In this document: one piece after another, positions 54,948 to 64,000 of the stretch | How the letters are laid out: every line of letters starts with the position of its first letter | Position numbering within the stretch: the stretch's first letter is position 1 | The notes under the pieces: generated by a model | The model's input: only the letters and a program-made list of their open reading frames with translations | Told to the model about the DNA's origin: nothing | Database searches by the model: none | Made by a program: the position numbers and the translations under genes | Origin: Betaproteobacteria bacterium HGW-Betaproteobacteria-16 | GTDB lineage: Bacteria > Pseudomonadota > Gammaproteobacteria > Burkholderiales > Burkholderiaceae_C | DNA length: 64,000 bases | Reading direction: 5' to 3' | Assembly: GCA_002840835.1 (NCBI GenBank) | Contig: PHCQ01000001.1 | Span: 124,001-188,000, forward strand

Positions 54948-56354
54948 GTGAATGCCAACACCGCGGCCATGCCGGCCGGCGCGTCCGCAGCCAAGGCGGG
55001 CACCACACCCTGCGCGTATTCGATTGGCCGGCGCCTTTCCCTGCTGCTGGCCATACAGACGGTGATAGGCCTTGGTGTGTTGCTGGCGACCATCTATGGC
55101 GCCACCACCATGCTCTTCAATATGAAGCACGAAGAGCAACTGCGCACCTACAGCAACGTGCTGGTCGATGTGATCAAGGAGTCCAACATCCAGGGCGGGG
55201 AAGCTGAGGTCGTGTCCAAACTGAGCTGGCTGGCTGAGCGAAGCTCCGGGTTTTATCTGGAAGTGGAAAGAGCGGATGGCAGTGCGCTCTATCGCGATGT
55301 CGCCCCCTCATTCAACATGGCTGAAAGCGTCACCAATGCCATGGCGTTCACCGTGCCGACAGCGGCTGGTGAACCCCTTTACCGGGGCCAGCTCGTCCTC
55401 GACTGCACCCAGGACGCCAAGACCGGCCGCAGGGTGGCTTTGCTCTTGATTGTTTCGGTCATTGCCGGGGCTGCCCTGGTGGGCTGGGGCACGTTCTGGC
55501 GGGTCCGCTGCAGTCTGCGGCCCCTGATCGATCTGGCAGCACAAACCAAGGCGATCGATGCCAGGCGGCTGGGCCAGCGCCTCACGCTGGAGGAGCCGGT
55601 AGAAGAGCTTCAACCACTGATCGATCAGTTCAACGGACTGATGCACCGGGTTGAACGGACCTACACGCAGCTCGAGGGCTTCAACGCCGACGTGGCCCAC
55701 GAGCTCAGAACCCCGCTGGCCACGCTGATCGGTCACACCGAACTGGCCCTGAGCCGGGAAAGAAGCGCAGATGAGCTGAGCGAAACGCTGGTGTCCAACC
55801 TGGAAGAGCTCCAGCGCATGGCAGCCATTGTCAACGACATGCTCTTCCTCGCCCAGGCCGACCGGGGCGTCAAGGCCAGGCGTGGTGCGCCCGTCGGCCT
55901 GGCGCACCTGGTGCAGCAGGTGGTGGAGTTTCACGAGGCCGCCATTGAGGAGTCAGGACTGTGCGTGGCCATTGAGGGTGACGCCCGCCTGCCGCTGGAT
56001 GAACCCCTGGTCAAACGGGCACTCTCCAACCTGCTTGGCAACGCCATCCGCTATGCAGACAAAGGGTCCCGGCTTTCGGTGCACATCGCCCAGGATCAGG
56101 ACCGTTCCGTGCGGCTCTGGGTGGAAAACGCTGGCCCCAGCATCGATGAGGCCCATCTCCCACGGCTCTTTGACAGGTTTTTTCGCGCAGACTCCGCCAG
56201 GAGCGAGCCGGACCGCCTTCATCATGGCCTGGGGCTGTCGATCGTGGCCGCCATCGCGCGCATGCACGATGGCTTTCCGACGGCAGAGTCGACCAATGGC
56301 ACCACCCGGGTGGGCTTCAGTCTGCGTGCCGTTGAAGCAGGCATGGGCGCTTGA
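54948..56354 (+). CDS. Sensor histidine kinase (heavy-metal-sensor type)
   Basis: A 468-residue membrane kinase with two transmembrane segments (about 32-58 and 165-185), a periplasmic loop, a HAMP domain, the H-box FNADVAHELRTPLATLIGHT, and an ATPase domain (LLGNAIRYAD, NAGPSIDEAHL, GLGLSIVAAI). It pairs with the response regulator just upstream. The GTG at 54948 has GGAGGG upstream. An ATG overlapping the regulator's stop opens a 23-codon frame that ends in the TGA overlapping this GTG (see findings). Confidence 0.9.
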   Translation: MNANTAAMPAGASAAKAGTTPCAYSIGRRLSLLLAIQTVIGLGVLLATIYGATTMLFNMKHEEQLRTYSNVLVDVIKESNIQGGEAEVVSKLSWLAERSSGFYLEVERADGSALYRDVAPSFNMAESVTNAMAFTVPTAAGEPLYRGQLVLDCTQDAKTGRRVALLLIVSVIAGAALVGWGTFWRVRCSLRPLIDLAAQTKAIDARRLGQRLTLEEPVEELQPLIDQFNGLMHRVERTYTQLEGFNADVAHELRTPLATLIGHTELALSRERSADELSETLVSNLEELQRMAAIVNDMLFLAQADRGVKARRGAPVGLAHLVQQVVEFHEAAIEESGLCVAIEGDARLPLDEPLVKRALSNLLGNAIRYADKGSRLSVHIAQDQDRSVRLWVENAGPSIDEAHLPRLFDRFFRADSARSEPDRLHHGLGLSIVAAIARMHDGFPTAESTNGTTRVGFSLRAVEAGMGA

Positions 56355-56384
56355 TCCGCTGCCCCAACTGCAAGGGGCCACCCA

Positions 56385-57671
56385 TCAGTCGGCGAGGAAC
56401 AGGCTTTGCAGATCGCTCAGAAAATCGAAGCCCCGGGCAGTCGGCCTCACCCATGACGCGTCGAGCGTGACCCAGCCCTGGTCATGCGCCTGTTGCAGAG
56501 CCTGATCGATGGTGGAGAGCGGCAACCCAGTGCGCTCGGTGAATTGTTGCAGGGTGAACCCGTCCCTGAGCCTTAGCGCATTGAGCATGAACTCAAACGG
56601 CAGTTGCTTCCTCGACACCTCGTCGGCGCTGACCACCGCATCACCGGCCATGGCCCGTTCCATGTACAACCTGGGGTCACGCACGCGCACCGGTCGGCCA
56701 ATGCGATGCGCGAAACTGAGCTTGCTGTGCGCGCCCGCGCCAATACCCAGGTAGTCACCAAATTGCCAGTAGTTCAGGTTGTGCCAGCAGCGATGCCCTT
56801 CGCGGGCATAGGCCGACACTTCATAGCGTCCCAGGCCCGCCTGACCGGTGGTTTCGGTGATCAGATCCAGCATGTCCCAGGCATCGTCTTCCTGCGGCAG
56901 CACTGGAGGGTACTTCGCAAAGTAGGTGTTGGGCTCCAGCGTGAGGTGGTAGATGGAGATGTGCGGTGGCGAAAACGACAGGGCCGTGCGAATGTCCTTC
57001 TCGCAATCGGCCAGCGACTGACCCGGCAGCGCGTACATGATGTCCAGGTTGAAGGTGTCGAATGAACGGGCGGCTTCTTCGACGGCCGCCAGGGCCTGGT
57101 TTCCATCATGAACCCGGCCCAGCGCCTTCAGGTGCTGGTCATTGAAGCTCTGCACCCCGATCGAAAGCCGCGTCACACCGGCCTCGCGAAACGCACGGAA
57201 CCGGTCTTTCTCGAAAGTACCGGGATTGGCCTCCAGCGTGATCTCCGCGTCGGCATCAAGCCGCACCAAAGAGCGGATGTCGCCCAGCAACCGGTCGATG
57301 GCAGCAGGGGAAAACAGGCTGGGGGTACCACCACCAATGAAGACACTGTGAACGGGTCGGCCCCAGATCAATGGGAGCGAGGCCGTGAGATCGGCTCGCA
57401 AGGCGTCCAGGTAGCGAGCCTCCGGCAGAGCTTCATCAGCGCCTGCGGTGGCGGCCCATTCGTGGGAGTTGAAGTCGCAATAGGGGCACTTCTTCAGGCA
57501 CCAGGGCAAATGCACGTAGAGCGACAGCGGCGGCAGGCTCTGCAGCTGCAGCGTGCCTGGCCGCATCCAGCGATTCACGTCGTTCCATGCGGCCTGTGAC
57601 TGGGGGGACGCATCCCGGCCTTCTGCGATCTCTCGGGGCCAGGACATGGCCACCGGCTTGCCCGCTGTCAT
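56385..57671 (-). CDS. hemW: Radical SAM heme chaperone HemW
   Basis: A 428-residue radical SAM protein. The 4Fe-4S motif is WCLKKCPYCDFNSH (CxxxCxxC), followed by SVFIGGGTPSLF, RLSIGVQSFNDQHLKALGR and NLDIMYALPGQS. It resembles coproporphyrinogen dehydrogenase HemN but has the HemW arrangement with a C-terminal helical part. HemW inserts heme into respiratory enzymes, which fits this cytochrome-rich organism. Its ATG overlaps the rdgB stop by 4 bases (ATGA). The first 45 residues are an N-terminal extension. Confidence 0.92.
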   Translation of the reverse strand: MTAGKPVAMSWPREIAEGRDASPQSQAAWNDVNRWMRPGTLQLQSLPPLSLYVHLPWCLKKCPYCDFNSHEWAATAGADEALPEARYLDALRADLTASLPLIWGRPVHSVFIGGGTPSLFSPAAIDRLLGDIRSLVRLDADAEITLEANPGTFEKDRFRAFREAGVTRLSIGVQSFNDQHLKALGRVHDGNQALAAVEEAARSFDTFNLDIMYALPGQSLADCEKDIRTALSFSPPHISIYHLTLEPNTYFAKYPPVLPQEDDAWDMLDLITETTGQAGLGRYEVSAYAREGHRCWHNLNYWQFGDYLGIGAGAHSKLSFAHRIGRPVRVRDPRLYMERAMAGDAVVSADEVSRKQLPFEFMLNALRLRDGFTLQQFTERTGLPLSTIDQALQQAHDQGWVTLDASWVRPTARGFDFLSDLQSLFLAD

Positions 57672-58291
57672 GTGCGCGCTTCGGCAGGCAGTGCGAACCA
57701 GCGCTCGCGCATCAGCGCCAGCATCTGCCGGGCCGCCCGGCCCCGGTGGCTGTTGGCATTCTTGACTTCGGTGGGCAATTCGGCAAACGTCTTTCCAAAC
57801 TCGGGCAGGAACATCACAGGGTCGAAGCCGAAACCATTTTTCCCCAAAGGCTCGCGGGTGATCAGCCCTGGCGCGCGACCTGTTGCCACCAAAGGCTCGG
57901 GATCATCTGCACTGCGCAGTGCCACCAGCGTGCTGACCAGCGCTGCGCGCCGGTCGTTCACGTCGGTCATTTGTTCGAGCAGGGCGCGCACATTGTTGTC
58001 ATCGCCCTTCTCATACCCAAACCGGGTGGCATAGAAGGCGGTGTCCACGCCGGGCAGTCCGCCAAAGGCCTCCACACACAGCCCCGCGTCGTCCGCAACG
58101 GCGGGCAGCCCGCTCACGCGCGCCGCATGGCGTGCCTTGGCCAGGGCGTTCTCGACGAAGGTGCGATGGGGTTCGGGTGCCTCGGGAATGCCAAGCTCGC
58201 CCTGCCTCACCAGTTCCACGCCCAGCGGTGCAAACAGTGCCTGCAGCTCGGCCAGCTTTCCTGCGTTGTTGGATGCCAGTACCAGCTTCAT
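57668..58291 (-). CDS. rdgB: Non-canonical purine NTP pyrophosphatase
   Basis: A 207-residue HAM1/RdgB enzyme that removes ITP, dITP and XTP from nucleotide pools. Family segments: LVLASNNAGKLAELQALF, TFVENALAKARHAARVSGL, ADDAGLCVEAF and FGFDPVMFLPE. It lies between hemW (ATGA overlap) and rph, a conserved neighbourhood. Confidence 0.95.
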   Translation of the reverse strand: MKLVLASNNAGKLAELQALFAPLGVELVRQGELGIPEAPEPHRTFVENALAKARHAARVSGLPAVADDAGLCVEAFGGLPGVDTAFYATRFGYEKGDDNNVRALLEQMTDVNDRRAALVSTLVALRSADDPEPLVATGRAPGLITREPLGKNGFGFDPVMFLPEFGKTFAELPTEVKNANSHRGRAARQMLALMRERWFALPAEART

Positions 58292-58320
58292 GGCAGCTTC
58301 ACGCCCGGTATGACGACAGA

Positions 58321-59052
58321 TCAGGACAACCCAAGCGCGCGACGCTGCAGGCTCACGAGTTCACCAATGCCCTTTTCTGCCAGCACCAGCAGTGCGTCCA
58401 TTTCGCGCCGGGTGAAGGCCGCGCCTTCTGCCGTGCCCTGCACTTCCACGAAATGACCGGCGCCCGTCATCACCACGTTCATGTCGGTGTCGCAGGCAGA
58501 GTCCTCCACGTATTCGAGGTCAAGCAGGCTTTCGCCTTGAAGAAGACCCACGGAAATGGCAGCCACGTGATCCTTGATCGGTGATGCCGCAATCTTGCCT
58601 TCCTTGAGCAGCTTGCTCACCGCATCGTGTGCCGCCACGAATGCGCCGGTGATGCTGGCGGTGCGGGTACCACCGTCCGCCTGAATCACGTCGCAATCCA
58701 GCGAAATGGTTCGCTCACCCAGGGCCTTGAGGTCAAACACCGCACGCAGGGAACGCCCAATCAGCCGCTGAATTTCCTGGGTGCGTCCGCTTTGCTTGCC
58801 GCGAGCGGCTTCCCGGTCGCTGCGGGTGTGGGTGGCGCGAGGCAGCATGCCGTACTCGGCCGTCACCCAGCCTTCTCCGCTGCCACGCTTGTGCGGCGGC
58901 ACCTTCTCTTCCACCGACGCGTTGCACAACACCTTGGTCTGGCCAAATTCGATCAGCACCGAGCCTTCGGCATAAAGGGTGTAGCCACGGGTGATGCGAA
59001 CGTCACGCAGGGCATCTGGGGCCCTTTGGCCCGGTCGAATCAATGCTGTCAT
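58321..59052 (-). CDS. rph: Ribonuclease PH
   Basis: A 243-residue phosphorolytic exoribonuclease for tRNA 3' end maturation. Visible segments: [69 protein letters not shown] and [18 protein letters not shown]. Length is typical and the C-terminus looks intact. It sits between the PP2C phosphatase and rdgB genes. Confidence 0.96.
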   Translation of the reverse strand: MTALIRPGQRAPDALRDVRITRGYTLYAEGSVLIEFGQTKVLCNASVEEKVPPHKRGSGEGWVTAEYGMLPRATHTRSDREAARGKQSGRTQEIQRLIGRSLRAVFDLKALGERTISLDCDVIQADGGTRTASITGAFVAAHDAVSKLLKEGKIAASPIKDHVAAISVGLLQGESLLDLEYVEDSACDTDMNVVMTGAGHFVEVQGTAEGAAFTRREMDALLVLAEKGIGELVSLQRRALGLS

Positions 59053-59070
59053 TGGAGAAAAAAGAGGGGG

Positions 59071-59970
59071 TCAGAGTTTGCGCTCGGCCGTGCGGCGGAT
59101 CGCTTCATTGATCTCGGCTATGGATCTCTCAATAGCCTCGTCGTCCATGTCCTCGATGGTGGGATCGGGTACGCCAGACTGGATGGTGGATGCGAACACA
59201 CCATCTTCAATGTCCTCGGTGGACACGCTGGTCGACTGGAATTCTTCAGGTGTTTCCCACTCCATGGCGAGCACGGTCACGTTGTCGCAACGCGCCCCGC
59301 CGCGCTTGAGCGCCATCTCCACCAGTTCCGGGACGGCCTGTTCCAGAGGGCGCTTGGAGAGCTCATCCGCGATCTCCAGATCCTTCACCGTGCCCCAGAG
59401 GCCGTCAGAACACAACAGCACGCGGTCGCCCTGTTGCAACTGCAGCGGCCCTGACAGGTCGTAGACCGGCTTCGCGGGCGAACCCAGGCAGGTGAACAGG
59501 ATATTGCGGTTGATGTGGTCGGTGGCCTTGCCGAGGTGCGCCTGTTGCTCCATGTAGGAATGGTCGCGTGTGCGGGTGAGTAGCTTGCCGTCCCGCACGA
59601 TATAGAGGCGGGAGTCACCACAATGCACCCAGTGCATGTGGTTGCGCTCCATCACAGCCGCCACCAGCGTGGTACGCGGCGTGTCCAGCATGCCTTTTTC
59701 AGACGCGTAGCGAATGATCTGGTGATGCGCGGCCATCAGGGCGCTGGAGAGGAATTCGGCCACCTCTCGCACCGTGGGATTTGCCGCCTTCTGGAAATAG
59801 GCAGAAAACGTCTGCAGCGCGAGCTGTGCAGCCATGGCGCCTTCGGGGTGCCCACCCATGCCATCGGCGAGCACAAACAGGCCTGCCTCACGCGTGTAGG
59901 CATAGCCCATGCGATCTTCGTTTCGCTCGCGACCGCCTTGACGACTGATCTGGTAGACCGAAAACTTCAT
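59071..59970 (-). CDS. PP2C-family serine/threonine phosphatase
   Basis: A 299-residue phosphatase. Metal-binding segments of the PP2C fold are visible: GRERNEDRMG, LFVLADGMGGHPEG, HWVHCGDSRLYI, RVLLCSDGLWG and RGGARCDNVTVLAM. The last 55 residues are acidic and outside the domain. Its start overlaps the kinase stop by 4 bases (ATGA), so the pair is translationally coupled. It likely reverses phosphorylation by the kinase. Confidence 0.94.
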   Translation of the reverse strand: MKFSVYQISRQGGRERNEDRMGYAYTREAGLFVLADGMGGHPEGAMAAQLALQTFSAYFQKAANPTVREVAEFLSSALMAAHHQIIRYASEKGMLDTPRTTLVAAVMERNHMHWVHCGDSRLYIVRDGKLLTRTRDHSYMEQQAHLGKATDHINRNILFTCLGSPAKPVYDLSGPLQLQQGDRVLLCSDGLWGTVKDLEIADELSKRPLEQAVPELVEMALKRGGARCDNVTVLAMEWETPEEFQSTSVSTEDIEDGVFASTIQSGVPDPTIEDMDDEAIERSIAEINEAIRRTAERKL

Positions 59971-60974
59971 CGAAACTTGGTACCAGCGTTCGTGGACTTG
60001 CGCATCGATTTCTTGTTGTCCGACACGATGCTGTCAAACTGCAGCCGCATCTTTTCGGCCACCGTGAGCTTGGTGTAGCTGCGTTCGGTCTCCCGGCTCA
60101 GTTCCTTCTGCAAGGCGAACACCGATTGCGGACGAGACAATGGATCGAGCGACATGCACCATTCCACCACCTCGATGAGGTTGTCCGAATACACACCGCG
60201 CAGGCGGGACAAAGCGAGCGACAGACGGTCCTTTTCCAGTCGCTGCGGCGCGTCGTTGGGTGGATAGCCCTGCATGCTGGCGTAAATGCATGCGCCGATG
60301 GCGTAAATGTCGGTCCACGGACCCATGGAGGAGTCGCGACGGTACATTTCTGGCGCCGCAAACCCCGGCGTGTACATGGGCCGAATGAAATTGCCTTCTT
60401 TGCTCAACACCTCGCGGGCGGCGCCGAAATCGATCAGCACGGCGCGGTTGTCGTCGGTCACAAAGATGTTCGCCGGCTTGATGTCGAGGTGAAGCATTTT
60501 GTGCTGGTGCACGATGCGCAATCCCCGAAGCACCTCGTCGTACAGTGAGCGAATCGTCGACTCGCGAAACACCTTCTGCTTCTTTTGTTCACGTGCAGTG
60601 ATGATGAATTCCTGAAGGGACGCACCCTCAAGGTAGTTCATCACCATGTAGACCGTTTCGTTTTCACGAAAGAAATTCAGCACGCTCACCACCGATGCAT
60701 GCGAAATTTGCGCCAGCGCCCGGCCTTCTTCGAAAAAGCTTTTGAGGCCAAGCCGGTAAAGCGAGAGCTTTTCTGGCTGAACCTGGGGAAGCAACTCACC
60801 TGGCGCCCGTGAGGCGAGCGAAGATGGCAGGTATTCCTTGACGGCCACTTGCTGGCCTTCGGTGTCCACGGCCAGGTACACGACACCGAAACCACCCGCA
60901 GCTACCTTGCGGACAATGCGATAACCGCCAATGACGGTGTCGGGCGGCAAGGGGGCGGGTTTGACCTTTGACAT
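59967..60974 (-). CDS. Hanks-type serine/threonine protein kinase
   Basis: A 335-residue soluble kinase. The glycine loop is KVAAGGFGVVYLAVD, the ATP lysine is in VAVKEYLP, the catalytic loop is LHLDIKPANIFV, and the metal motif is IDFGAAREV. The C-terminal lobe has GFAAPEMYRRD, DIYAIGACIYAS. No membrane segment or extracellular sensor is visible. It forms a coupled pair with the PP2C phosphatase; substrates are unknown. It is divergent from yicC across 61 bases. Confidence 0.93.
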   Translation of the reverse strand: MSKVKPAPLPPDTVIGGYRIVRKVAAGGFGVVYLAVDTEGQQVAVKEYLPSSLASRAPGELLPQVQPEKLSLYRLGLKSFFEEGRALAQISHASVVSVLNFFRENETVYMVMNYLEGASLQEFIITAREQKKQKVFRESTIRSLYDEVLRGLRIVHQHKMLHLDIKPANIFVTDDNRAVLIDFGAAREVLSKEGNFIRPMYTPGFAAPEMYRRDSSMGPWTDIYAIGACIYASMQGYPPNDAPQRLEKDRLSLALSRLRGVYSDNLIEVVEWCMSLDPLSRPQSVFALQKELSRETERSYTKLTVAEKMRLQFDSIVSDNKKSMRKSTNAGTKFR

Positions 60975-61035
60975 AATTCGGATGGATTCCGGAACGCCTC
61001 GTTTTGGACCAGACAACCTGATGGGGCACAGTTCG

Positions 61036-61968
61036 ATGGCAGTTTACAGCATGACCGGCTACGCTACGGGCCAATCCGGAGGCACCGCGGACGCCAGAAC
61101 GCCAGACCATATTCGCGAGGCCCAGCCTTCTGTGGGCGTGGAGATCCGCTCGGTCAACAGCCGTTTTCTGGACCTGTCTTTCAAATTGCCGGACGACCTG
61201 CGCGGCGCGGAGCCGGCACTCAGGGAGATCCTGACGGCCAAACTCAAGCGGGGAAAAGTCGAAGTCCGCGCATGGATCGAAGGTCGGACCGATGCCGGCC
61301 CTCGCTCACCCAGTGCACTGGAACTCCAGAAGCTGGTGGGCCTGCAAGACAATGTTCGGGCATGGCTGCCCACCGCCGCACCACTGTCCGTTGCTGAAGT
61401 ACTCCAACTGTCCTCCCGCAACCACGTGGATGTGGGCGATCTGCACAAGCCCTTGATGGAGCTGGCAACCAAGGCACTGGACAACCTGCTCTCGGCCCGC
61501 GCGCGCGAAGGCCAGCGGCTGACCGACATGCTCCTGGATCGCCTCGGTCAACTGAGGCAACTGGCGCACGACGCACAGCCCCTGATACCCCAACTGGTGA
61601 CACAACAGCGTCAGCGCTTCATCGACCGATGGAATGAAGCACTGTCCGCGTCGGCGGGCGCAGTGACCGGCAACTCGGTGGCCCCCGAGATGGCCCATGA
61701 TCGGGCCCTGACGGAAGCCACCGCGTTCGCCATCCGGATCGATGTGGCCGAGGAACTGACGCGGCTGGACTCGCACTTGACCGAGATCGAGCGGCTGCTC
61801 AACAAGGGCGCCGAAGTGGGCAAACGGCTCGACTTCCTGATTCAGGAACTGCATCGCGAAGCCAATACGCTGGGCTCCAAGTCGTCCAATCTTGAACTGA
61901 CCCGGATTTCTGTGGACATGAAAGTGCTGATCGAACAGATGCGCGAACAAGTCCAGAACATTGAATAG
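61036..61968 (+). CDS. YicC family endoribonuclease
   Basis: A 310-residue protein starting [16 protein letters not shown], the expected family start, and ending in [20 protein letters not shown] and [12 protein letters not shown], which carry the conserved C-terminal motif. YicC proteins are RNases acting on small RNAs in enterobacteria; the target here is unknown. The gene is 10 bases ahead of gmk, the usual partner. An upstream in-frame extension into the kinase promoter region is rejected. Confidence 0.93.
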   Translation: MAVYSMTGYATGQSGGTADARTPDHIREAQPSVGVEIRSVNSRFLDLSFKLPDDLRGAEPALREILTAKLKRGKVEVRAWIEGRTDAGPRSPSALELQKLVGLQDNVRAWLPTAAPLSVAEVLQLSSRNHVDVGDLHKPLMELATKALDNLLSARAREGQRLTDMLLDRLGQLRQLAHDAQPLIPQLVTQQRQRFIDRWNEALSASAGAVTGNSVAPEMAHDRALTEATAFAIRIDVAEELTRLDSHLTEIERLLNKGAEVGKRLDFLIQELHREANTLGSKSSNLELTRISVDMKVLIEQMREQVQNIE

Positions 61969-61978
61969 CCAGAATTTC

Positions 61979-62599
61979 ATGCAATACCCCGGAAACCTGT
62001 TCGTTGTGGCTGCACCGAGTGGTGCAGGCAAGTCAAGCCTGGTCAAGGCACTGATGGAGCTCGACGCACGTGTGGTGCCCTCCGTTTCGCACACCACCCG
62101 CCCCCCTAGAGGGCAGGAATTGCACGGACGGGAGTACTATTTCGTATCGAAGGAAACCTTCGACCAGATGGTCATTCAAGGCGCGTTTCTTGAATGGGCC
62201 ATGGTGCATGGCAACCGCTATGGCACGTCCAAAATGGCGATAGAGCAGCGCATGGCGCAAGGTGCCGATGTGGTGCTGGAGATCGACTTCCAGGGAGCGA
62301 TCCAGGTCAAGCGGATTTTTCCGAATGCCGTGCTCGTCTTCATACTTCCCCCGAGCTGGGACGAGTTGCGCTCGCGCCTGGAACGCCGCGCCGAGGACAC
62401 GCCAGACGTGATCGAACTCCGGCTGCAGAACGCGGCCACCGAAATGAGCCACGCCCGGGAATTCGATTTCGTTATAATCAATGAGTTGTTTGAACGGGCC
62501 TTGTTCGACCTCAAGGCCATCGTCCATGCTCAGCGGCTCAAGTTCGCCGCCCAACGTATCGCCAGGAGCGACACGTTCAGCGCACTCAACATCTCCTGA
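61979..62599 (+). CDS. gmk: Guanylate kinase
   Basis: A 206-residue kinase converting GMP to GDP. The P-loop is [19 protein letters not shown], followed by [29 protein letters not shown] and [14 protein letters not shown]. The ATG at 61979 is used; a TTG at 61961 is possible but lacks support. yicC-gmk-rpoZ-rsh form a typical transcription unit linking nucleotide pools, RNA polymerase and (p)ppGpp. Confidence 0.96.
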   Translation: MQYPGNLFVVAAPSGAGKSSLVKALMELDARVVPSVSHTTRPPRGQELHGREYYFVSKETFDQMVIQGAFLEWAMVHGNRYGTSKMAIEQRMAQGADVVLEIDFQGAIQVKRIFPNAVLVFILPPSWDELRSRLERRAEDTPDVIELRLQNAATEMSHAREFDFVIINELFERALFDLKAIVHAQRLKFAAQRIARSDTFSALNIS

Positions 62600-62625
62600 T
62601 TCACCGCAATACCCGGAGCCCACAC

Positions 62626-62829
62626 ATGGCACGCATCACCGTCGAAGACTGCCTGGAAAAAATCCCGAACCGTTTCCAGCTTGTGCTGGCAGCCACCTAC
62701 CGCGCCAGAATGCTCAGCCAGGGCCACGCCCCAAAGATCGAAAGCAAGAACAAGCCAGGTGTCACCGCCCTGCGCGAGATTGCCGAAGGCAAGGTCGGGC
62801 TTGAAATGCTCAAGAAGGTCCCACTCTGA
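62626..62829 (+). CDS. rpoZ: RNA polymerase omega subunit
   Basis: A 67-residue subunit starting [20 protein letters not shown] with [18 protein letters not shown] near the C-terminus. It helps assembly of RNA polymerase and takes part in the (p)ppGpp binding site. It sits between gmk and the RelA/SpoT gene and is followed by a terminator. Confidence 0.97.
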   Translation: MARITVEDCLEKIPNRFQLVLAATYRARMLSQGHAPKIESKNKPGVTALREIAEGKVGLEMLKKVPL

Positions 62830-62851
62830 TCAGGCAGCGCCTTCTCGCTGG

Positions 62852-62877
62852 AAAGCACCGCAACGCGGTGCTTTTTT
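62852..62877 (+). terminator. Rho-independent terminator after rpoZ
   Basis: Stem AAAGCACCGC/GCGGTGCTTT with an AAC loop, running into six T residues (62872-62877). It ends the yicC-gmk-rpoZ transcript before the RelA/SpoT gene, which then needs its own promoter. Confidence 0.93.
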
Positions 62878-62964
62878 GTTTCTGCGACCTGCTCAATGAC
62901 GCTCAAAGACAGGCTTCAGACGGGCCTGCGGCCAAGTTGTGCCATCTCGCGCTAAAGTAGTGGC

Positions 62965-64000
62965 ATGAGTCCAGTGGCCCCATCCGGTGTTTTCGCGCCA
63001 GCAGAAGTGCCTTCGCACCCTGCTGTGAGCGCCGCTGCGGCCAGCTTTGCGGCACTGGTCGGCAAACTCGATTACATGACGCCGGTTGAAGTCGAAAGCG
63101 TCCGCCAGGCTTATCGACTCGCCGATGAGGCGCACCTGGGACAGCTGCGCAAGAACGGTGACCCCTACATCACCCACCCCATCGCGGTGGCTGCCCAGTG
63201 CGCGGAGTGGAAGCTTGATGCGCAGGCATTGATGGCGGCGCTCATGCACGACGTGATCGAGGACTGCGGCATCACCAAACCGGAATTGGTGGAACGGTTC
63301 GGATCCCCGGTGGCCGAACTCGTGGATGGGCTGACCAAACTGGAGAAGCTTGAGTTCGATACGCGCGAGCAGAACCAGGCAGAGTCGTTTCGCAAGATGC
63401 TGCTGGCGATGGCAAAGGACGTTCGCGTCATCCTGATCAAGCTCGCCGATCGCACCCACAACATGCGCACCATGGGTGACATGCCGCGCAGCAAATGGGA
63501 ACGTATCAGCAGTGAAACGCTGGAAATCTACGCGCCCATCGCTCACCGGCTTGGCTTGAACTTCACCTACCGCGAACTGCAGGACCTGGCTTTCCGCCAC
63601 CTGCACCCTTGGCGCTATGAGGTGCTTCGCAAGGCCTTGAACAAATCCCGCACCCGCCGCCGGGATCTGATCGGCCGGGTGGAACAGGAGGTCGAGTCCC
63701 TTTTTGCCCAGCACGGCATGCCCGTGCGAATCCTCGGTCGAGAGAAGACGCTGTATTCGGTGTACCGAAAAATGGACAGCAAGCACCTGTCGTTTTCGCA
63801 GGTGACCGACATCTATGGCTTTCGCATCGTGGTGCCCGAGCTGACCGACTGCTACACAGGCATGGGCATCCTGCACCAACTCTACAAGCCTTTGCCAGGC
63901 AAGTTCCGGGACTACGTTGCGATTCCGAAGGTCAACGGCTACCAGTCGCTGCACACCACGCTGATTGGTCCGTTCGGCACCAACATCGAATTCCAGTTGC
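62965..64000 (+). CDS. spoT: Bifunctional (p)ppGpp synthetase/hydrolase, 5' part (window edge)
   Basis: The first 345 residues of a RelA/SpoT protein; the gene runs off the window. The hydrolase HD domain is intact (PYITHPIAVAAQ, ALMHDVIEDCG, IKLADRTHNMRTM), which favours the bifunctional SpoT/Rel type over RelA. The synthetase region begins with LGREKTLYSVYRKM and VTDIYGFRIVV and continues to the edge (GYQSLHTTLIGPFG). The ATG at 62965 is the first suitable start after the rpoZ terminator. It controls the stringent response. Confidence 0.92.
   Translation, partial: MSPVAPSGVFAPAEVPSHPAVSAAAASFAALVGKLDYMTPVEVESVRQAYRLADEAHLGQLRKNGDPYITHPIAVAAQCAEWKLDAQALMAALMHDVIEDCGITKPELVERFGSPVAELVDGLTKLEKLEFDTREQNQAESFRKMLLAMAKDVRVILIKLADRTHNMRTMGDMPRSKWERISSETLEIYAPIAHRLGLNFTYRELQDLAFRHLHPWRYEVLRKALNKSRTRRRDLIGRVEQEVESLFAQHGMPVRILGREKTLYSVYRKMDSKHLSFSQVTDIYGFRIVVPELTDCYTGMGILHQLYKPLPGKFRDYVAIPKVNGYQSLHTTLIGPFGTNIEFQL

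Noticed and set aside
62893-63954. 353-codon frame antisense to the RelA/SpoT gene
   Set aside because: The plus strand encodes an intact HD hydrolase domain; the reverse frame is a composition artefact.

Overview
The window is high-GC chromosomal DNA from a betaproteobacterium, most likely a Comamonadaceae member close to Hydrogenophaga. This is inferred from gene content and order (sox and cbb clusters, rhodanese-grxC-secB-gpsA, hemW-rdgB-rph-phosphatase-kinase next to yicC-gmk-rpoZ-rsh); no database search was possible. No phage, plasmid, CRISPR, tRNA or rRNA was seen. Coding density is high, and the non-genic DNA holds several short repeat families.

Layout. 82-5117: a CAP-domain lipoprotein and three signalling proteins (receiver-kinase, DHp-receiver, membrane hybrid kinase). 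5351-12836 (minus strand): a sulfur-oxidation (Sox) operon in the order soxC, soxD, an extra cytochrome c, soxY, soxZ, soxA, soxX, soxB, then a small lipoprotein and a strong terminator. 13451-15728 (plus): a sulfide dehydrogenase pair (cytochrome and flavoprotein) and a diheme cytochrome c. 15746-17982: a ferritin-like diiron protein and a hydrolase fused to a LuxR-type DNA-binding domain. 18030-24890 (minus): Calvin cycle genes cbbY-F-P-T-Z-A, with cbbR divergent at 25003. RuBisCO is not in the window.

25997-45056: housekeeping genes (slyX, mrp, metG, scpA, nadB, pabBC, nadA, nadC, panB, panC, gpsA, secB, grxC, a rhodanese) with a SulP transporter and a carbonic-anhydrase-like protein placed back to back. 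45196-53317: gpmA, a C-terminal processing protease, a MoeB/ThiF protein, a nuclease, two transporter-like membrane proteins, and a phospholipase A1 with an N-terminal MliC-like domain. 53639-56354: a DUF4148 protein divergent from a two-component system. 56385-64000: hemW, rdgB, rph, a PP2C phosphatase and Ser/Thr kinase pair, yicC, gmk, rpoZ and the 5' part of a RelA/SpoT gene cut by the window edge.

Together the genes describe a facultative lithoautotroph. Thiosulfate and sulfide are oxidised in the periplasm, electrons pass to c-type cytochromes, and carbon is fixed by the Calvin cycle, perhaps helped by bicarbonate uptake and carbonic anhydrase. The most unusual items are a 168-bp MITE-like element that supplies the gpsA stop codon, a four-copy stem-loop repeat that always sits just 3' of a stop codon in the same orientation, the MliC-PldA fusion, the duplicated SoxD heme domain, and palindromes at the sox and cbb promoters.
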